From CAIYQJ01 sp963717255 (lineage in GTDB: Bacteria > Chloroflexota > Limnocylindria > Limnocylindrales > CSP1-4): a stretch of 64,000 nt of DNA. A program made the position numbers and the translations under genes. The stretch is taken from the NCBI GenBank assembly GCA_963717255.1, contig CAVQVT010000011.1, forward strand, positions 1-64,000, in the 5' to 3' direction. Below the pieces are notes generated by a model, which was not told the DNA's origin, ran no database searches, and saw nothing but the letters and a program-made list of their open reading frames with translations. The stretch's first letter is position 1. Each line of letters begins with the position of its first letter. Positions 8,428-15,586 of this stretch are shown piece by piece.

Positions 8428-9414
8428 GTGGCAGCAACCTCGTTCCGCTCCCAGATCGCGGCGAACAAGCGGAGATCGCTGTTCCTCGTCCTGATCGTGC
8501 TGTGGGTCCTCATCGTCCTCGGTGCGTCGATCGGGTTCGTGCTCACGGGCGATCTCACGGGGGTCGTCGGGATGACGGCGGTCGCGCTGGTCCTCGGCGT
8601 GCTCATGACGGCGGGGAGCTGGTTCTCGGGCGATCGGCTCGTGCTCACGGCCTCGCAGGCGAAGCGCGTGGACGAGACCAGCGCGCCGCAGCTCACGAAC
8701 GTCGTCCGCGAGATGTCGCTCGCAGCGGGCGTCCCGATGCCCGCCGTCTACGTCATCGACGACACGGCGCCCAACGCCTTCGCGACCGGACGCGACCCCG
8801 GGCATGCGTCGATCGCGATCACCACCGGGCTCCTGCAGAAGCTCGACCGGGAGGAGCTCCAGGGCGTCATCGGCCACGAGCTGAGCCATGTCCGCAACTA
8901 CGACATCCGGTTCACGCTCCTCGTGGGCGTGCTCGTGGGGAGCATCGCCCTCCTCGCCGACATGTACCTCCGGATCGGCTTCTGGACCGGGTTCGGAGGG
9001 CGGGGGCGCCGGAGCTCCGGCTCCTCCGACTCGGGCGGTCTCGGGGTCGTCGTGCTGGTCGTGTCGATCGTCCTCGCGATCCTCGCGCCGATCGCGGCGC
9101 GGCTCGTCCAGCTTGCCGTGAGCAGGCAGCGGGAGTACCTCGCCGACGCCTCGTCGGTCGAGCTGACGCGCAACCCGACCGGTCTCGAGAACGCGCTCGT
9201 GAAGATCGCCGGCGACCAGGAGCCGCTCGAGGTCGCCAACCGGGCGACCCAGCACCTCTACATCGTCAACCCGATGAAGAAGCTGTCCGACCGCGGGATC
9301 GGCCTCTTCTCGACGCACCCGCCGATCCTCGACCGGGTGAACCGGCTGCGCGGGATGTACGGCCAGCCGCCGCTCGACGCGCAGCAGGTGGCGGCCCTGC
9401 GCGGGCTGGACTAG
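8428..9414 (+). CDS. htpX: HtpX-like membrane zinc metalloprotease (M48)
   Basis: 328 residues. Two membrane helices (about 17-60), the HELSH zinc motif near residue 151 with the GHELSHVRNYDIR context, two more helices (about 165-185 and 205-230), then the third-ligand region REYLADASSVELT near residue 235. It would degrade misfolded membrane proteins with its active site on the cytoplasmic face. A GTG start follows a GGAGGA motif. It lies in a probable operon with lemA. Confidence 0.93.
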   Translation: MAATSFRSQIAANKRRSLFLVLIVLWVLIVLGASIGFVLTGDLTGVVGMTAVALVLGVLMTAGSWFSGDRLVLTASQAKRVDETSAPQLTNVVREMSLAAGVPMPAVYVIDDTAPNAFATGRDPGHASIAITTGLLQKLDREELQGVIGHELSHVRNYDIRFTLLVGVLVGSIALLADMYLRIGFWTGFGGRGRRSSGSSDSGGLGVVVLVVSIVLAILAPIAARLVQLAVSRQREYLADASSVELTRNPTGLENALVKIAGDQEPLEVANRATQHLYIVNPMKKLSDRGIGLFSTHPPILDRVNRLRGMYGQPPLDAQQVAALRGLD

Positions 9415-9479
9415 GGGAGCCGGGCAGGGGCGTGCCCGTGCCAGCGGCCCGGCGGCCGGCGCCAGGCCCTCGGGCATCC

Positions 9480-9509
9480 TTGCGACCGGCGGCGAGGTCG
9501 TGGTAGCCT
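9480..9509 (+). promoter_or_regulatory. Candidate promoter for the Phe-Gly-Gln-Cys tRNA cluster
   Basis: TTGCGA (9480-9485) and TAGCCT (9504-9509, preceded by TGG) are separated by 18 nt. This is one of the few places here with a recognisable -35. tRNA-Phe begins 41 nt after the -10. Confidence 0.5.
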
Positions 9510-9549
9510 CAGGACGCCGTACGGGCGGCCAGACCCGCGGCGTCCACGG

Positions 9550-9625
9550 GCCGAGATAGCTCAGTCGGTAGAGCACGCGACTGAAAATCGCGGTGTCGCC
9601 AGTTCGAATCTGGCTCTCGGCACCA
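9550..9625 (+). tRNA. tRNA-Phe (anticodon GAA)
   Basis: 76 nt with encoded CCA. Acceptor GCCGAGA/TCTCGGC, anticodon stem CGCGA/TCGCG with loop CTGAAAA, T arm GCCAGTTCGAATCTGGC. First of a four-tRNA cluster. Confidence 0.95.
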
Positions 9626-9651
9626 GCACGCAGCGGTGGTGGCGAAACCGA

Positions 9652-9727
9652 GCGGAAGTGGCTCAGTTGGTAGAGCATCACCTTGCCAAGGTGAGGGTCG
9701 CGGGTTCGAGTCCCGTCTTCCGCTCCA
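9652..9727 (+). tRNA. tRNA-Gly (anticodon GCC)
   Basis: 76 nt with encoded CCA. Acceptor GCGGAAG/CTTCCGC, anticodon stem TCACC/GGTGA with loop TTGCCAA. Reads GGC/GGU. Confidence 0.95.
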
Positions 9728-9783
9728 TCCCCTCTCAGCACATCGACGGACGGCGGGTCCGTCCGTATCGGGCCCTCGACCGC

Positions 9784-9857
9784 TGCCCCTTCGTCCAGTG
9801 GTAGGACAGCGGACTTTGGATCCGAGAACCGAGGTTCGAATCCTCGAGGGGCAGCCA
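9784..9857 (+). tRNA. tRNA-Gln (anticodon UUG)
   Basis: 74 nt with encoded CCA. Acceptor TGCCCCT/AGGGGCA with the T1-A72 pair usual for Gln, and anticodon loop CTTTGGA. Confidence 0.94.
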
Positions 9858-9897
9858 CCCTTCCCGGAGGGACGCGCCGGACCGCGGCGCGGCACGG

Positions 9898-9974
9898 GGC
9901 GACGTACCCAAGTGGCCTAAGGGGGAGGTCTGCAAAACCTCTATTCTCGGGTTCGAATCCCGACGTCGCCTCCA
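9898..9974 (+). tRNA. tRNA-Cys (anticodon GCA)
   Basis: 77 nt with encoded CCA. Acceptor GGCGACG/CGTCGCC, anticodon stem GAGGT/ACCTC with loop CTGCAAA, discriminator T as expected for Cys. Last of the four-tRNA cluster. Confidence 0.94.
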
Positions 9975-9989
9975 CATCCGACCCCGATC

Positions 9990-10020
9990 GACGCCCGCCG
10001 GCCCGGCGGGCGTCGCGATT
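9990..10020 (+). terminator. Terminator hairpin after tRNA-Cys
   Basis: An 11-bp inverted repeat GACGCCCGCCG / CGGCGGGCGTC with a 3-nt loop begins 16 nt after the tRNA and is followed by GCGATT. The T tail is short, as often in GC-rich genomes. Confidence 0.55.
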
Positions 10021-10077
10021 CCGGGGGCGCAGCCGGAGGCGAGCGCGAAGTCGGCGGCGGATCCACGGGTCCCCGCG

Positions 10078-10083
10078 TACACT
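10078..10083 (+). promoter_or_regulatory. Candidate -10 for the acyltransferase gene
   Basis: TACACT, 75-80 nt before the putative start. The same hexamer precedes rpsF, ffh and rpsB here. Confidence 0.4.
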
Positions 10084-10145
10084 CCGGTCGTGGTCGATCG
10101 GGCGAGGGGACAGGCGGCGGAGGAGCGACCCGGCCGCCGCCCCAC

Positions 10146-10150
10146 GGGAG
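10146..10150 (+). promoter_or_regulatory. Shine-Dalgarno pointing to an ATC start at 10158
   Basis: GGGAG lies 7 nt before ATC (10158). The in-frame alternatives CTG at 10155 and 10161 are 4 and 10 nt away. No ATG, GTG or TTG exists in this frame between about 10020 and 10326. Confidence 0.4.
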
Positions 10151-10157
10151 TGCGCTG

Positions 10158-12617
10158 ATCCTGGACGTCGTCTCTTCCCGGCTCCGGCGACTCGTCCCGG
10201 CGCCGCTCGCGCTCGACGCCCCGGACACGCCGGCGCCGCGCGCGGCGGCCGAGCGTGACTTCCGCCCCGACATCGAGGGCCTGCGCGCGGTCGCCGTCGT
10301 CCTCGTCCTCCTGTACCACGCCGGCGTGCCCGGCTTCCCCGGCGGCTACATCGGCGTGGACGTCTTCTTCGTCCTGTCGGGCTTCCTCATCACGGGGCTC
10401 CTGCTCCGGGAGATGCGGGAGTCGGGGACGATCTCGCTGCCGCGCTTCTACGCTCGCCGCGCCCGACGCATCCTGCCGGCGTCCGCGCTCGTCTTGGTGG
10501 CGACCGTCCTCGCGTCCGCGGTCGTGGTGTCGCCCCTGCGGCTCATCGACATCGCCGGGGACGCGGCCGCCGCGGCGGTCTACGTCGTGAACATCCGGTT
10601 CGCGGTGCAGGCGACCGACTATCTCCAGGGGGGTGCCCCGCCGTCGCCGATCCTCCACTTCTGGTCGCTCTCGGCAGAGGAGCAGTTCTACCTCTTCTGG
10701 CCGGCGCTCGTGCTGGTGGCCGGACGGTTCGCGGGCGGCTCGCGCCGACGGCTGGCGATCCCGTTCGTGGCCGTCACGGTCGCTTCGTTCGTGCTCTCGC
10801 TCTGGCTCACGACCGCGTCCGAGCCGTGGGCGTTCTTCTCCCTGCCGACCCGCGCCTGGGAGCTGGGCGTTGGGGCACTGCTCGCCCTGGGCGCGCCGCT
10901 GCTGCCGGCGGTCTCCGGAAGGGTCGCCGCCGCGCTGGGCTGGGGAGGGCTCGCGCTGGTGGCGCTGGGCGGCATCGTCATCACCGAGGCCACGCCGTTC
11001 CCCGGCTGGGCGGCGATCCTGCCCGTCGCGGGGACCGCCATGGCGGTGGCGGCGGGCACGCGCGCGGTCGCGCCCCTGCATGCGCGAGTGCTCGGGTGGG
11101 GCCCGTTCCGGTACGTGGGCCGGATCAGCTACTCGCTCTACCTGTGGCACTGGCCGGTGCTCGTGCTCGTGCCGATCGCGCTCGGGGGCCCGCTCCCGCT
11201 GGCCGGCCGGGTGGCGCTCGTGGTCCTCGTGGCCGTCCCGCTGGCGGCGCTCTCGCAGCGCTTCGTGGAGGACCCGCTGCGCCGCGGGAAGGTCATCGGC
11301 ACGGTGACGCGTCGGAACCTCGCCTTCGCCGGGGCGCTCTCGCTCGCCGTGGCCGTCGGCTCGGTGGGGGTGGGAGCCGTGACTGCGGCGCGGCTCGGAG
11401 GGACCGCGGCCGCGCCCGAGCTCGGCGACGGCGACGCGCTCGCCGGCCTGGTGCCGACCGACGCACCCGCCTCGGCCGCGCTTCCCGGCTCGTCGGTCCC
11501 GGGCGCGGGCCCGTCCGGGCCGCCCTCGCCCGGCGCGAGCGACGGCCCGTCGTCCCCATCGAGCGGAACGGGCCCGTCCGGGCCGCCCTCGCCCGGCGGT
11601 GGAGGCGGGAACCCGTCTCCGACCCCGTCCCCGGGCGGCGCCGGAGCGCCGGGGCCGCCCGCTCTCCCCGCGACACCGGACGGGCCGGTCCCCGGGAACC
11701 TCCTCCCGCCGCTGGCCGCGGTGCGCTCGGACTCGCCCCGGATCTACGCGGAGGGCTGCCATCTCGACGCCGCGACCGCCGTCTCGCCGCCGTGCGTGTA
11801 CGGGGATCCCGGGTCCTCCACCACCGTCGTCCTCTTCGGCGACTCGCACGCCGCCCAGTGGTTCCCGGCCCTGGAGCGGATCGCGACAGATCGCGGATGG
11901 CGCCTCGTCTCGCTCACGAAGAGCGCGTGCACGGCCGCCGACGTGACCGTCTGGAGCGCAACGCTCGGTCGCGCCTATACGGAGTGCGACGCGTGGCGCC
12001 GGAGCGCGATGGAGCGGATCGCGGCCGAGCGCCCGGCGCTCGTCGTCGTCTCGGACAGCCGAGGTGTCCGCCCGATCGTGGACGGCGAGACGCTCGCCGG
12101 CGACGCAGGCGGCCCGGCGCTCGCCGACGGCCTGCGCCGGACGCTCGACGCCCTGCGCCCGCTGGCGGGGGAGGTAGCGGTCATCGGCGTGACGCCCGAG
12201 GCCCCGGACGACCCGCCCGCGTGCCTCTCGGAGAACCCCGGCAGCGTCCTCGCGTGCGCGACCCCCGTGGACCGCGCGGTCGACACCGCCTGGCTCGCGA
12301 CCGAGGCGGCCGTCGCCGCGGAGGCGGATGCGACGTACATCGACCCGACCGCGTGGGTCTGCCCGACGGGGCCGTGCCCGGCCGTCATCGGCCGCTTCCT
12401 CGTCTACCGCGACACCCACCACCTCGCGACACCGTTCGCGGCGGCGCTCGCGTCGCGGCTCGCCGGCCGGTTGCCGGACCTCGGGAGCGCCGAGCGTCCG
12501 GTCCCGCGCTCGGCATCGACGGGGACCGCGTCCGAGCTGGGTCGGGCGGCCGCCGCGTCGCTGCGCGTACCATCGACCCGCGCCGGGGTGGCGGAACGGC
12601 AGACGCGGCCGTCTTAA
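10158..12617 (+). CDS. Membrane acyltransferase (OafA/YrhL type) fused to a C-terminal SGNH domain
   Basis: About 819 residues. The N-terminal acyltransferase_3 domain has about ten membrane helices and the family motifs RPDIEGLRAVAV, YHAG and GVDVFFVLSGFLITG. A Pro/Ser/Gly linker follows (about residues 440-520), then an extracytoplasmic SGNH-like domain with GDSHAAQW near residue 557 and DTHHLA near the end. Such proteins O-acetylate cell-surface polymers. The first ordinary start (GTG 10326) would remove the conserved RPDIEGLR block, so translation must begin upstream; ATC 10158 or a nearby CTG is favoured. The stop codon TAA is the anticodon of the overlapping tRNA-Leu. Start uncertain, identity strong. 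Confidence 0.8.
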   Translation: MLDVVSSRLRRLVPAPLALDAPDTPAPRAAAERDFRPDIEGLRAVAVVLVLLYHAGVPGFPGGYIGVDVFFVLSGFLITGLLLREMRESGTISLPRFYARRARRILPASALVLVATVLASAVVVSPLRLIDIAGDAAAAAVYVVNIRFAVQATDYLQGGAPPSPILHFWSLSAEEQFYLFWPALVLVAGRFAGGSRRRLAIPFVAVTVASFVLSLWLTTASEPWAFFSLPTRAWELGVGALLALGAPLLPAVSGRVAAALGWGGLALVALGGIVITEATPFPGWAAILPVAGTAMAVAAGTRAVAPLHARVLGWGPFRYVGRISYSLYLWHWPVLVLVPIALGGPLPLAGRVALVVLVAVPLAALSQRFVEDPLRRGKVIGTVTRRNLAFAGALSLAVAVGSVGVGAVTAARLGGTAAAPELGDGDALAGLVPTDAPASAALPGSSVPGAGPSGPPSPGASDGPSSPSSGTGPSGPPSPGGGGGNPSPTPSPGGAGAPGPPALPATPDGPVPGNLLPPLAAVRSDSPRIYAEGCHLDAATAVSPPCVYGDPGSSTTVVLFGDSHAAQWFPALERIATDRGWRLVSLTKSACTAADVTVWSATLGRAYTECDAWRRSAMERIAAERPALVVVSDSRGVRPIVDGETLAGDAGGPALADGLRRTLDALRPLAGEVAVIGVTPEAPDDPPACLSENPGSVLACATPVDRAVDTAWLATEAAVAAEADATYIDPTAWVCPTGPCPAVIGRFLVYRDTHHLATPFAAALASRLAGRLPDLGSAERPVPRSASTGTASELGRAAAASLRVPSTRAGVAERQTRPS
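11506..11598 (+). repeat. In-frame 30-bp direct repeat in the acyltransferase linker
   Basis: The same 30 bases occur at 11506-11535 and 11569-11598, 63 bases (21 codons) apart, both coding for a GPSGPPSPG-type stretch. The repeat lengthens the disordered linker between the membrane and SGNH domains and could change copy number by slippage or recombination. Confidence 0.75.
12568..12573 (+). promoter_or_regulatory. Candidate -10 for tRNA-Leu(UAA)
   Basis: TACCAT ends 8 nt before the mature 5' end of the tRNA and lies within the acyltransferase coding region. Transcription would begin at or just before tRNA position 1. Confidence 0.45.
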
Positions 12618-12667
12618 ACACGGCCGGGCGCAAGCCCGTGTGAGTTCGACTCTCACCCCCGGCACCA
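12582..12667 (+). tRNA. tRNA-Leu (anticodon UAA) overlapping the end of the acyltransferase gene
   Basis: 86 nt with encoded CCA. Acceptor GCCGGGG/CCCCGGC, anticodon stem GCCGT/ACGGC with loop CTTAAAC, long variable arm, T arm GTGAGTTCGACTCTCAC. The anticodon TAA at 12615-12617 is also the stop codon of the overlapping protein gene. Reads UUA, a very rare codon at this GC content. Confidence 0.95.
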
Positions 12668-12841
12668 GCACCGCGGCCGTGAACGCCCACCGTGACGTCT
12701 CCCAGGGCGCGTCTCCCGCGTCCGCGACACCCCTGGGCATCAGGGGTACGATCGGTCGGCCGCGATCCGGGGGATCCTCCTGCGCCCCTCGACCGGCGAG
12801 GACGAAGTCGCGACGTGGTTCGGCTGACGCCGACCGACCTC
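12668..12841. other. Spacer between tRNA-Leu and the convergent CpaE-like gene
   Basis: No gene is seen. It holds a hairpin ACCCCTG-GGCAT-CAGGGGT (12729-12747) that may end the tRNA transcript, and near 12819-12837 a bulged inverted repeat (GGTTCGGC / GCCGACC) that could end the minus-strand gene. Neither has a strong T-run. Confidence 0.45.
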
Positions 12842-14077
12842 CTAGCCCCTGCCCCCGAAGATCCCGCCGAAGCGGCTCGGTTGCTTCTTGTCCGCGGGCG
12901 TGGTCTGCCGGCCATCGGCGCCGTGGCCGCTCTCGCCGGCCGCGACGGACGCGAGGCGCATGAGCGCCTGGGCCGGCGCCGACTCGGGTGAGCCCGTGAT
13001 GACCGGGACTCCCTCGTTGACGGCCCGCGCGTACACGAGCGGGTCGAAGGGCAGCTCCGCGATCGGCGGGCGTCCGAGCGCCGTCTCAACGTCCTTCGGC
13101 CGGATGCTCTCGCGCCCCGAGAGGTCGTTGACGACGAAGTGCGTCTTGGCCAGGTCGACGTGGTGCTCGCCGAGGGCGTCGGCGAACGAATGGAGGGCGC
13201 GGAGCGTCGCGATCTCCGGCCGCACGGGCAGGAGGATGGCGTCGGCGCGGGCGAGCGCAGCCACGGTCCTCTCGTCCACGGCCGACCCGAGGTCCAGGAC
13301 GATCCGGTCGTGTGCGAGCGTCGCCGTCTCGATGAACGCGACGGCCATCTCGGGCGTCAGGGTCGAGGTGGGATCCCATGTGCCGGGAGCGGGATAGACG
13401 ACGAGGCCGGACGCGTGCCGCTCCGCGTAGCTGGCCAGGAGCGACGGGTCGGTGAGCGCGAGATCGTCGCGGCCGAGGTCGGTGATGGCCCGGTGGGGAC
13501 GGATGTCCAGGTGCGTCGCCACCTGCCCGAACGGCAGGTGCATGTCGGCGACGGCCACGCGGCCCGGATGAAGGGCCGCAAGCGCGACGGCGACGTTCAC
13601 GGCGATCGTCGTCGTGCCGACGCCGCCGCTCGGGCTGAAGACAGCGATCGATCGGCGGGGGCGCCGCGCCGCCGCGCCCTCGGCCGCGCTCCCGGCCAGC
13701 GTGGTCGCGCGCGTCGAGCGCACCAGGAGCGCCTGGATCCGGGCGTCGAGCTCCCGTGGGTCGATGTCGTCCGGGACGACTTCGTCCGCCCCGGCTTCGA
13801 TGAGCGCGACGCGCGATTCGACGTCGAGCGACGGCGTGAGGACGCAGACGGCGAGCCCGCGGAGCGCCGGCGTCGCCCGGATGCGCGCACACACGGTGGC
13901 GGCCGTCGAGTCGAGGGGCTCCGCGATGAGGAGGATCGCGTGCGAGCCCAGCGCTGCGATGGCCGCGTCCAGCGTCTCGGCGACGGTGAGTCGATAGCCG
14001 GCCTCCTGGAGCGGGGCGCGCAGGAGCTGGACCCGCGCGGGGTCGGACGAGAGGAGCAGGATCGGGGTCTCGGCCAT
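12842..14077 (-). CDS. CpaE/ParA-like ATPase with N-terminal receiver-like domain
   Basis: 411 residues. An N-terminal CheY-like fold (about 1-120: ILLLSSD at the start, the VCVLTP strand, EAGADEV) is followed by a ParA/MinD-type ATPase (from about residue 150). Its loop reads SPSGGVGTTT, lacking both the signature Lys before GG and the usual Lys in GKT, as in CpaE-type proteins. Family members place pilus or division machinery. There are no pilus genes nearby, so its partner is unknown. The ATG at 14077 has GGAG five bases upstream; an alternative ATG at 14107 lies just after a -10 and would be leaderless. Confidence 0.8.
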   Translation of the reverse strand: MAETPILLLSSDPARVQLLRAPLQEAGYRLTVAETLDAAIAALGSHAILLIAEPLDSTAATVCARIRATPALRGLAVCVLTPSLDVESRVALIEAGADEVVPDDIDPRELDARIQALLVRSTRATTLAGSAAEGAAARRPRRSIAVFSPSGGVGTTTIAVNVAVALAALHPGRVAVADMHLPFGQVATHLDIRPHRAITDLGRDDLALTDPSLLASYAERHASGLVVYPAPGTWDPTSTLTPEMAVAFIETATLAHDRIVLDLGSAVDERTVAALARADAILLPVRPEIATLRALHSFADALGEHHVDLAKTHFVVNDLSGRESIRPKDVETALGRPPIAELPFDPLVYARAVNEGVPVITGSPESAPAQALMRLASVAAGESGHGADGRQTTPADKKQPSRFGGIFGGRG

Positions 14078-14112
14078 CGGCGCTCCGGCTGGGGCGTGGG
14101 AATCCATGCACG

Positions 14113-14118
14113 AGCATA
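14113..14118 (-). promoter_or_regulatory. Candidate -10 for the CpaE-like gene
   Basis: TATGCT on the minus strand, 5 nt before the ATG at 14107. It is divergent from the rpsF promoter 25 bp away. Confidence 0.4.
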
Positions 14119-14120
14119 AA

Positions 14121-14139
14121 CGGTCCGACGGTGGGACCG
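14121..14139. repeat. Inverted repeat between divergent promoters
   Basis: CGGTCC and GGACCG separated by 7 nt, exactly between the minus-strand -10 of the CpaE-like gene and the plus-strand -10 of rpsF. It could be an operator or a transcript hairpin. Confidence 0.4.
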
Positions 14140-14148
14140 TGATACACT
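14140..14148 (+). promoter_or_regulatory. Candidate extended -10 for rpsF-ssb-rpsR
   Basis: TGA TACACT; the rpsF ATG is 95 nt downstream. The TACACT hexamer is shared with other ribosomal operons in this window. Confidence 0.5.
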
Positions 14149-14242
14149 CCGCCCGGCCTTTCTGCTCCGCGCGCGTCGCAGGCCGCCCCCAGGGCGCCGG
14201 AACGCGACCGGGGCTCATCCCACAGGAAGGAGAGCGTGGCGC

Positions 14243-14677
14243 ATGCGCCGATATGAACTCATGCTCGTCTTCAAGCCGGACGCGCCGGACGAGCGGACCC
14301 AGGCGGTCGTCGAGCGTGTGACGCGGATGATCGTCGGGGACGGCGGCCAGATCGTGAAGGTCCAGCCGTGGGGCCGCCGCCGGCTCGCGTACCCGATCGA
14401 CCGGCACCGCGAGGGCCAGTACCACATCGTGGTCTTCGAGGCGCCCCCGACGACGATCGGCGAGATCGAGCGCAGCCTCCTCATCACCGAGGAGGTCCTC
14501 CGACATCTCGTGATCCGCGTCGAGCGTCCCGTGCGCTCCGCCCGCAAGGGTGAGGCGGCCGAGACCGGTGACGGCGACCAGGTCGCTCCGCCGCCCGTCG
14601 ACGACGAAGAGGTCGAGCCGGACGGTGAGCGCATCGACGAGTCCGAGTCCGAGGCGGCTCCGGCCGCCGTCGACTGA
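14243..14677 (+). CDS. rpsF: Ribosomal protein S6
   Basis: 144 residues: the S6 fold over residues 1-95 (YELMLVFKP at the start, GRRRLAYPI, EGQYHIVVFEA), then a roughly 50-residue acidic tail. It binds 16S rRNA with S18 in the 30S platform. An AGGAAGGAGAG Shine-Dalgarno precedes the ATG. It forms the universal rpsF-ssb-rpsR cluster with the next two genes. Confidence 0.97.
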   Translation: MRRYELMLVFKPDAPDERTQAVVERVTRMIVGDGGQIVKVQPWGRRRLAYPIDRHREGQYHIVVFEAPPTTIGEIERSLLITEEVLRHLVIRVERPVRSARKGEAAETGDGDQVAPPPVDDEEVEPDGERIDESESEAAPAAVD

Positions 14678-14690
14678 GAGGGACCCTCCC

Positions 14691-15179
14691 GTGTCGCTGA
14701 ACAAGGCGATGATCATCGGCAACCTGGGGCGCGACCCGGAGATGCGGTACACGCCGAACGGGCAGGCGGTCACCCAGTTCACCGTCGCCGTCAACCGCAA
14801 CTTCCGCGGCCAGGACGGGAACTGGCAGGAAGAGACCGAGTGGTTCCGCGTCGTGGCGTGGGGGCCCCTCGCCGAGCGGACCGCCGAGAACCTCCGCAAG
14901 GGCCGCAAGGTGTACGTCGAAGGCCGCCTCCAGACCCGGCAGTGGGAGGACAAGGACGGCCAGAAGCGCTACACGACCGAGCTCGTCGCCCAGCAGGTGA
15001 CGGCGCTCGACAGGCCGGCGCGCGACGAGGGCGACCTCGGCGCCGACGCACCGGCGCCGAGGTCGGACACCGCCCCGCAGCGGGGACGCGGCGGGGACGC
15101 CGGCGGCTCCGGCTCCGTCCCCGGCTCCGTCCCCGGCTCCGGCGAGACCTACGAGGACCTCGACGACCTGCCCTTCTGA
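14691..15179 (+). CDS. ssb: Single-stranded DNA-binding protein
   Basis: 162 residues. OB fold in residues 1-110 (MIIGNLGRDPEMRYTPNG, WFRVVAWG, VYVEGRLQTRQWEDKDG) and a flexible Gly/Ser/Pro linker with GSVP repeats, ending in the acidic tip DLDDLPF that binds replication and repair proteins. A GTG start lies 14 nt after rpsF. The linker is encoded by a 12-bp unit repeated about 2.5 times (15111-15140). Confidence 0.97.
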   Translation: MSLNKAMIIGNLGRDPEMRYTPNGQAVTQFTVAVNRNFRGQDGNWQEETEWFRVVAWGPLAERTAENLRKGRKVYVEGRLQTRQWEDKDGQKRYTTELVAQQVTALDRPARDEGDLGADAPAPRSDTAPQRGRGGDAGGSGSVPGSVPGSGETYEDLDDLPF

Positions 15180-15252
15180 CCGATCCCGCGGGCGCGGCCA
15201 CGAGCCGCGTTCGCACGCGACGACGAACCACACGACGAGGAGTCCACCACCC

Positions 15253-15522
15253 ATGGCACCTGGCGCACGCTCGAAGAAGCGCGACGAGTACTACCGCGAT
15301 CGCCGGCGGCGGAAGGTCTGCGCCTTCTGCTCCGACAAGACCGTCCAGATCGACTACAAGGAGGTCAACCGCCTCCGCCGATACCTCTCCGAGCGGGCGA
15401 AGATCGAGCCCCGCCGCAAGACCGGACTGTGCGCCGGGCACCAGCGCGAGCTCTCGGTCGCGCTGAAGCGGGCACGACACGTCGCGCTTCTCCCGTACGC
15501 GCCGCAGCACCTCCGACCCTGA
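15253..15522 (+). CDS. rpsR: Ribosomal protein S18 (zinc-ligand, Cys-containing form)
   Basis: 89 residues. Contains VCAFC and a later LCAGHQ, the Cys/His set of the zinc-binding S18 variant, plus the rRNA-binding KEVNRLRRYLSERAKI helix. It sits next to S6 on the 30S platform. The two-Cys form is commoner in Gram-positive-like phyla than in Proteobacteria. Confidence 0.97.
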   Translation: MAPGARSKKRDEYYRDRRRRKVCAFCSDKTVQIDYKEVNRLRRYLSERAKIEPRRKTGLCAGHQRELSVALKRARHVALLPYAPQHLRP

Positions 15523-15586
15523 CGGTCGGATGAGGACCGGTCCGCGACGCGCGCTCCCGCGCGCGTCGGGGCCGGGCGGCGGGCGC

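Noticed and set aside
9735..12740. A 1001-codon open frame on the minus strand across the tRNAs and acyltransferase
   Set aside because: It reads antisense through tRNA genes and a conserved protein; composition is Arg/Gly/Pro junk typical of shadow frames at high GC.
14078..14953. Upstream extension of the CpaE-like frame to 14953
   Set aside because: It would run antisense through rpsF and ssb; the promoter and CheY-like fold fix the start near 14077-14107.
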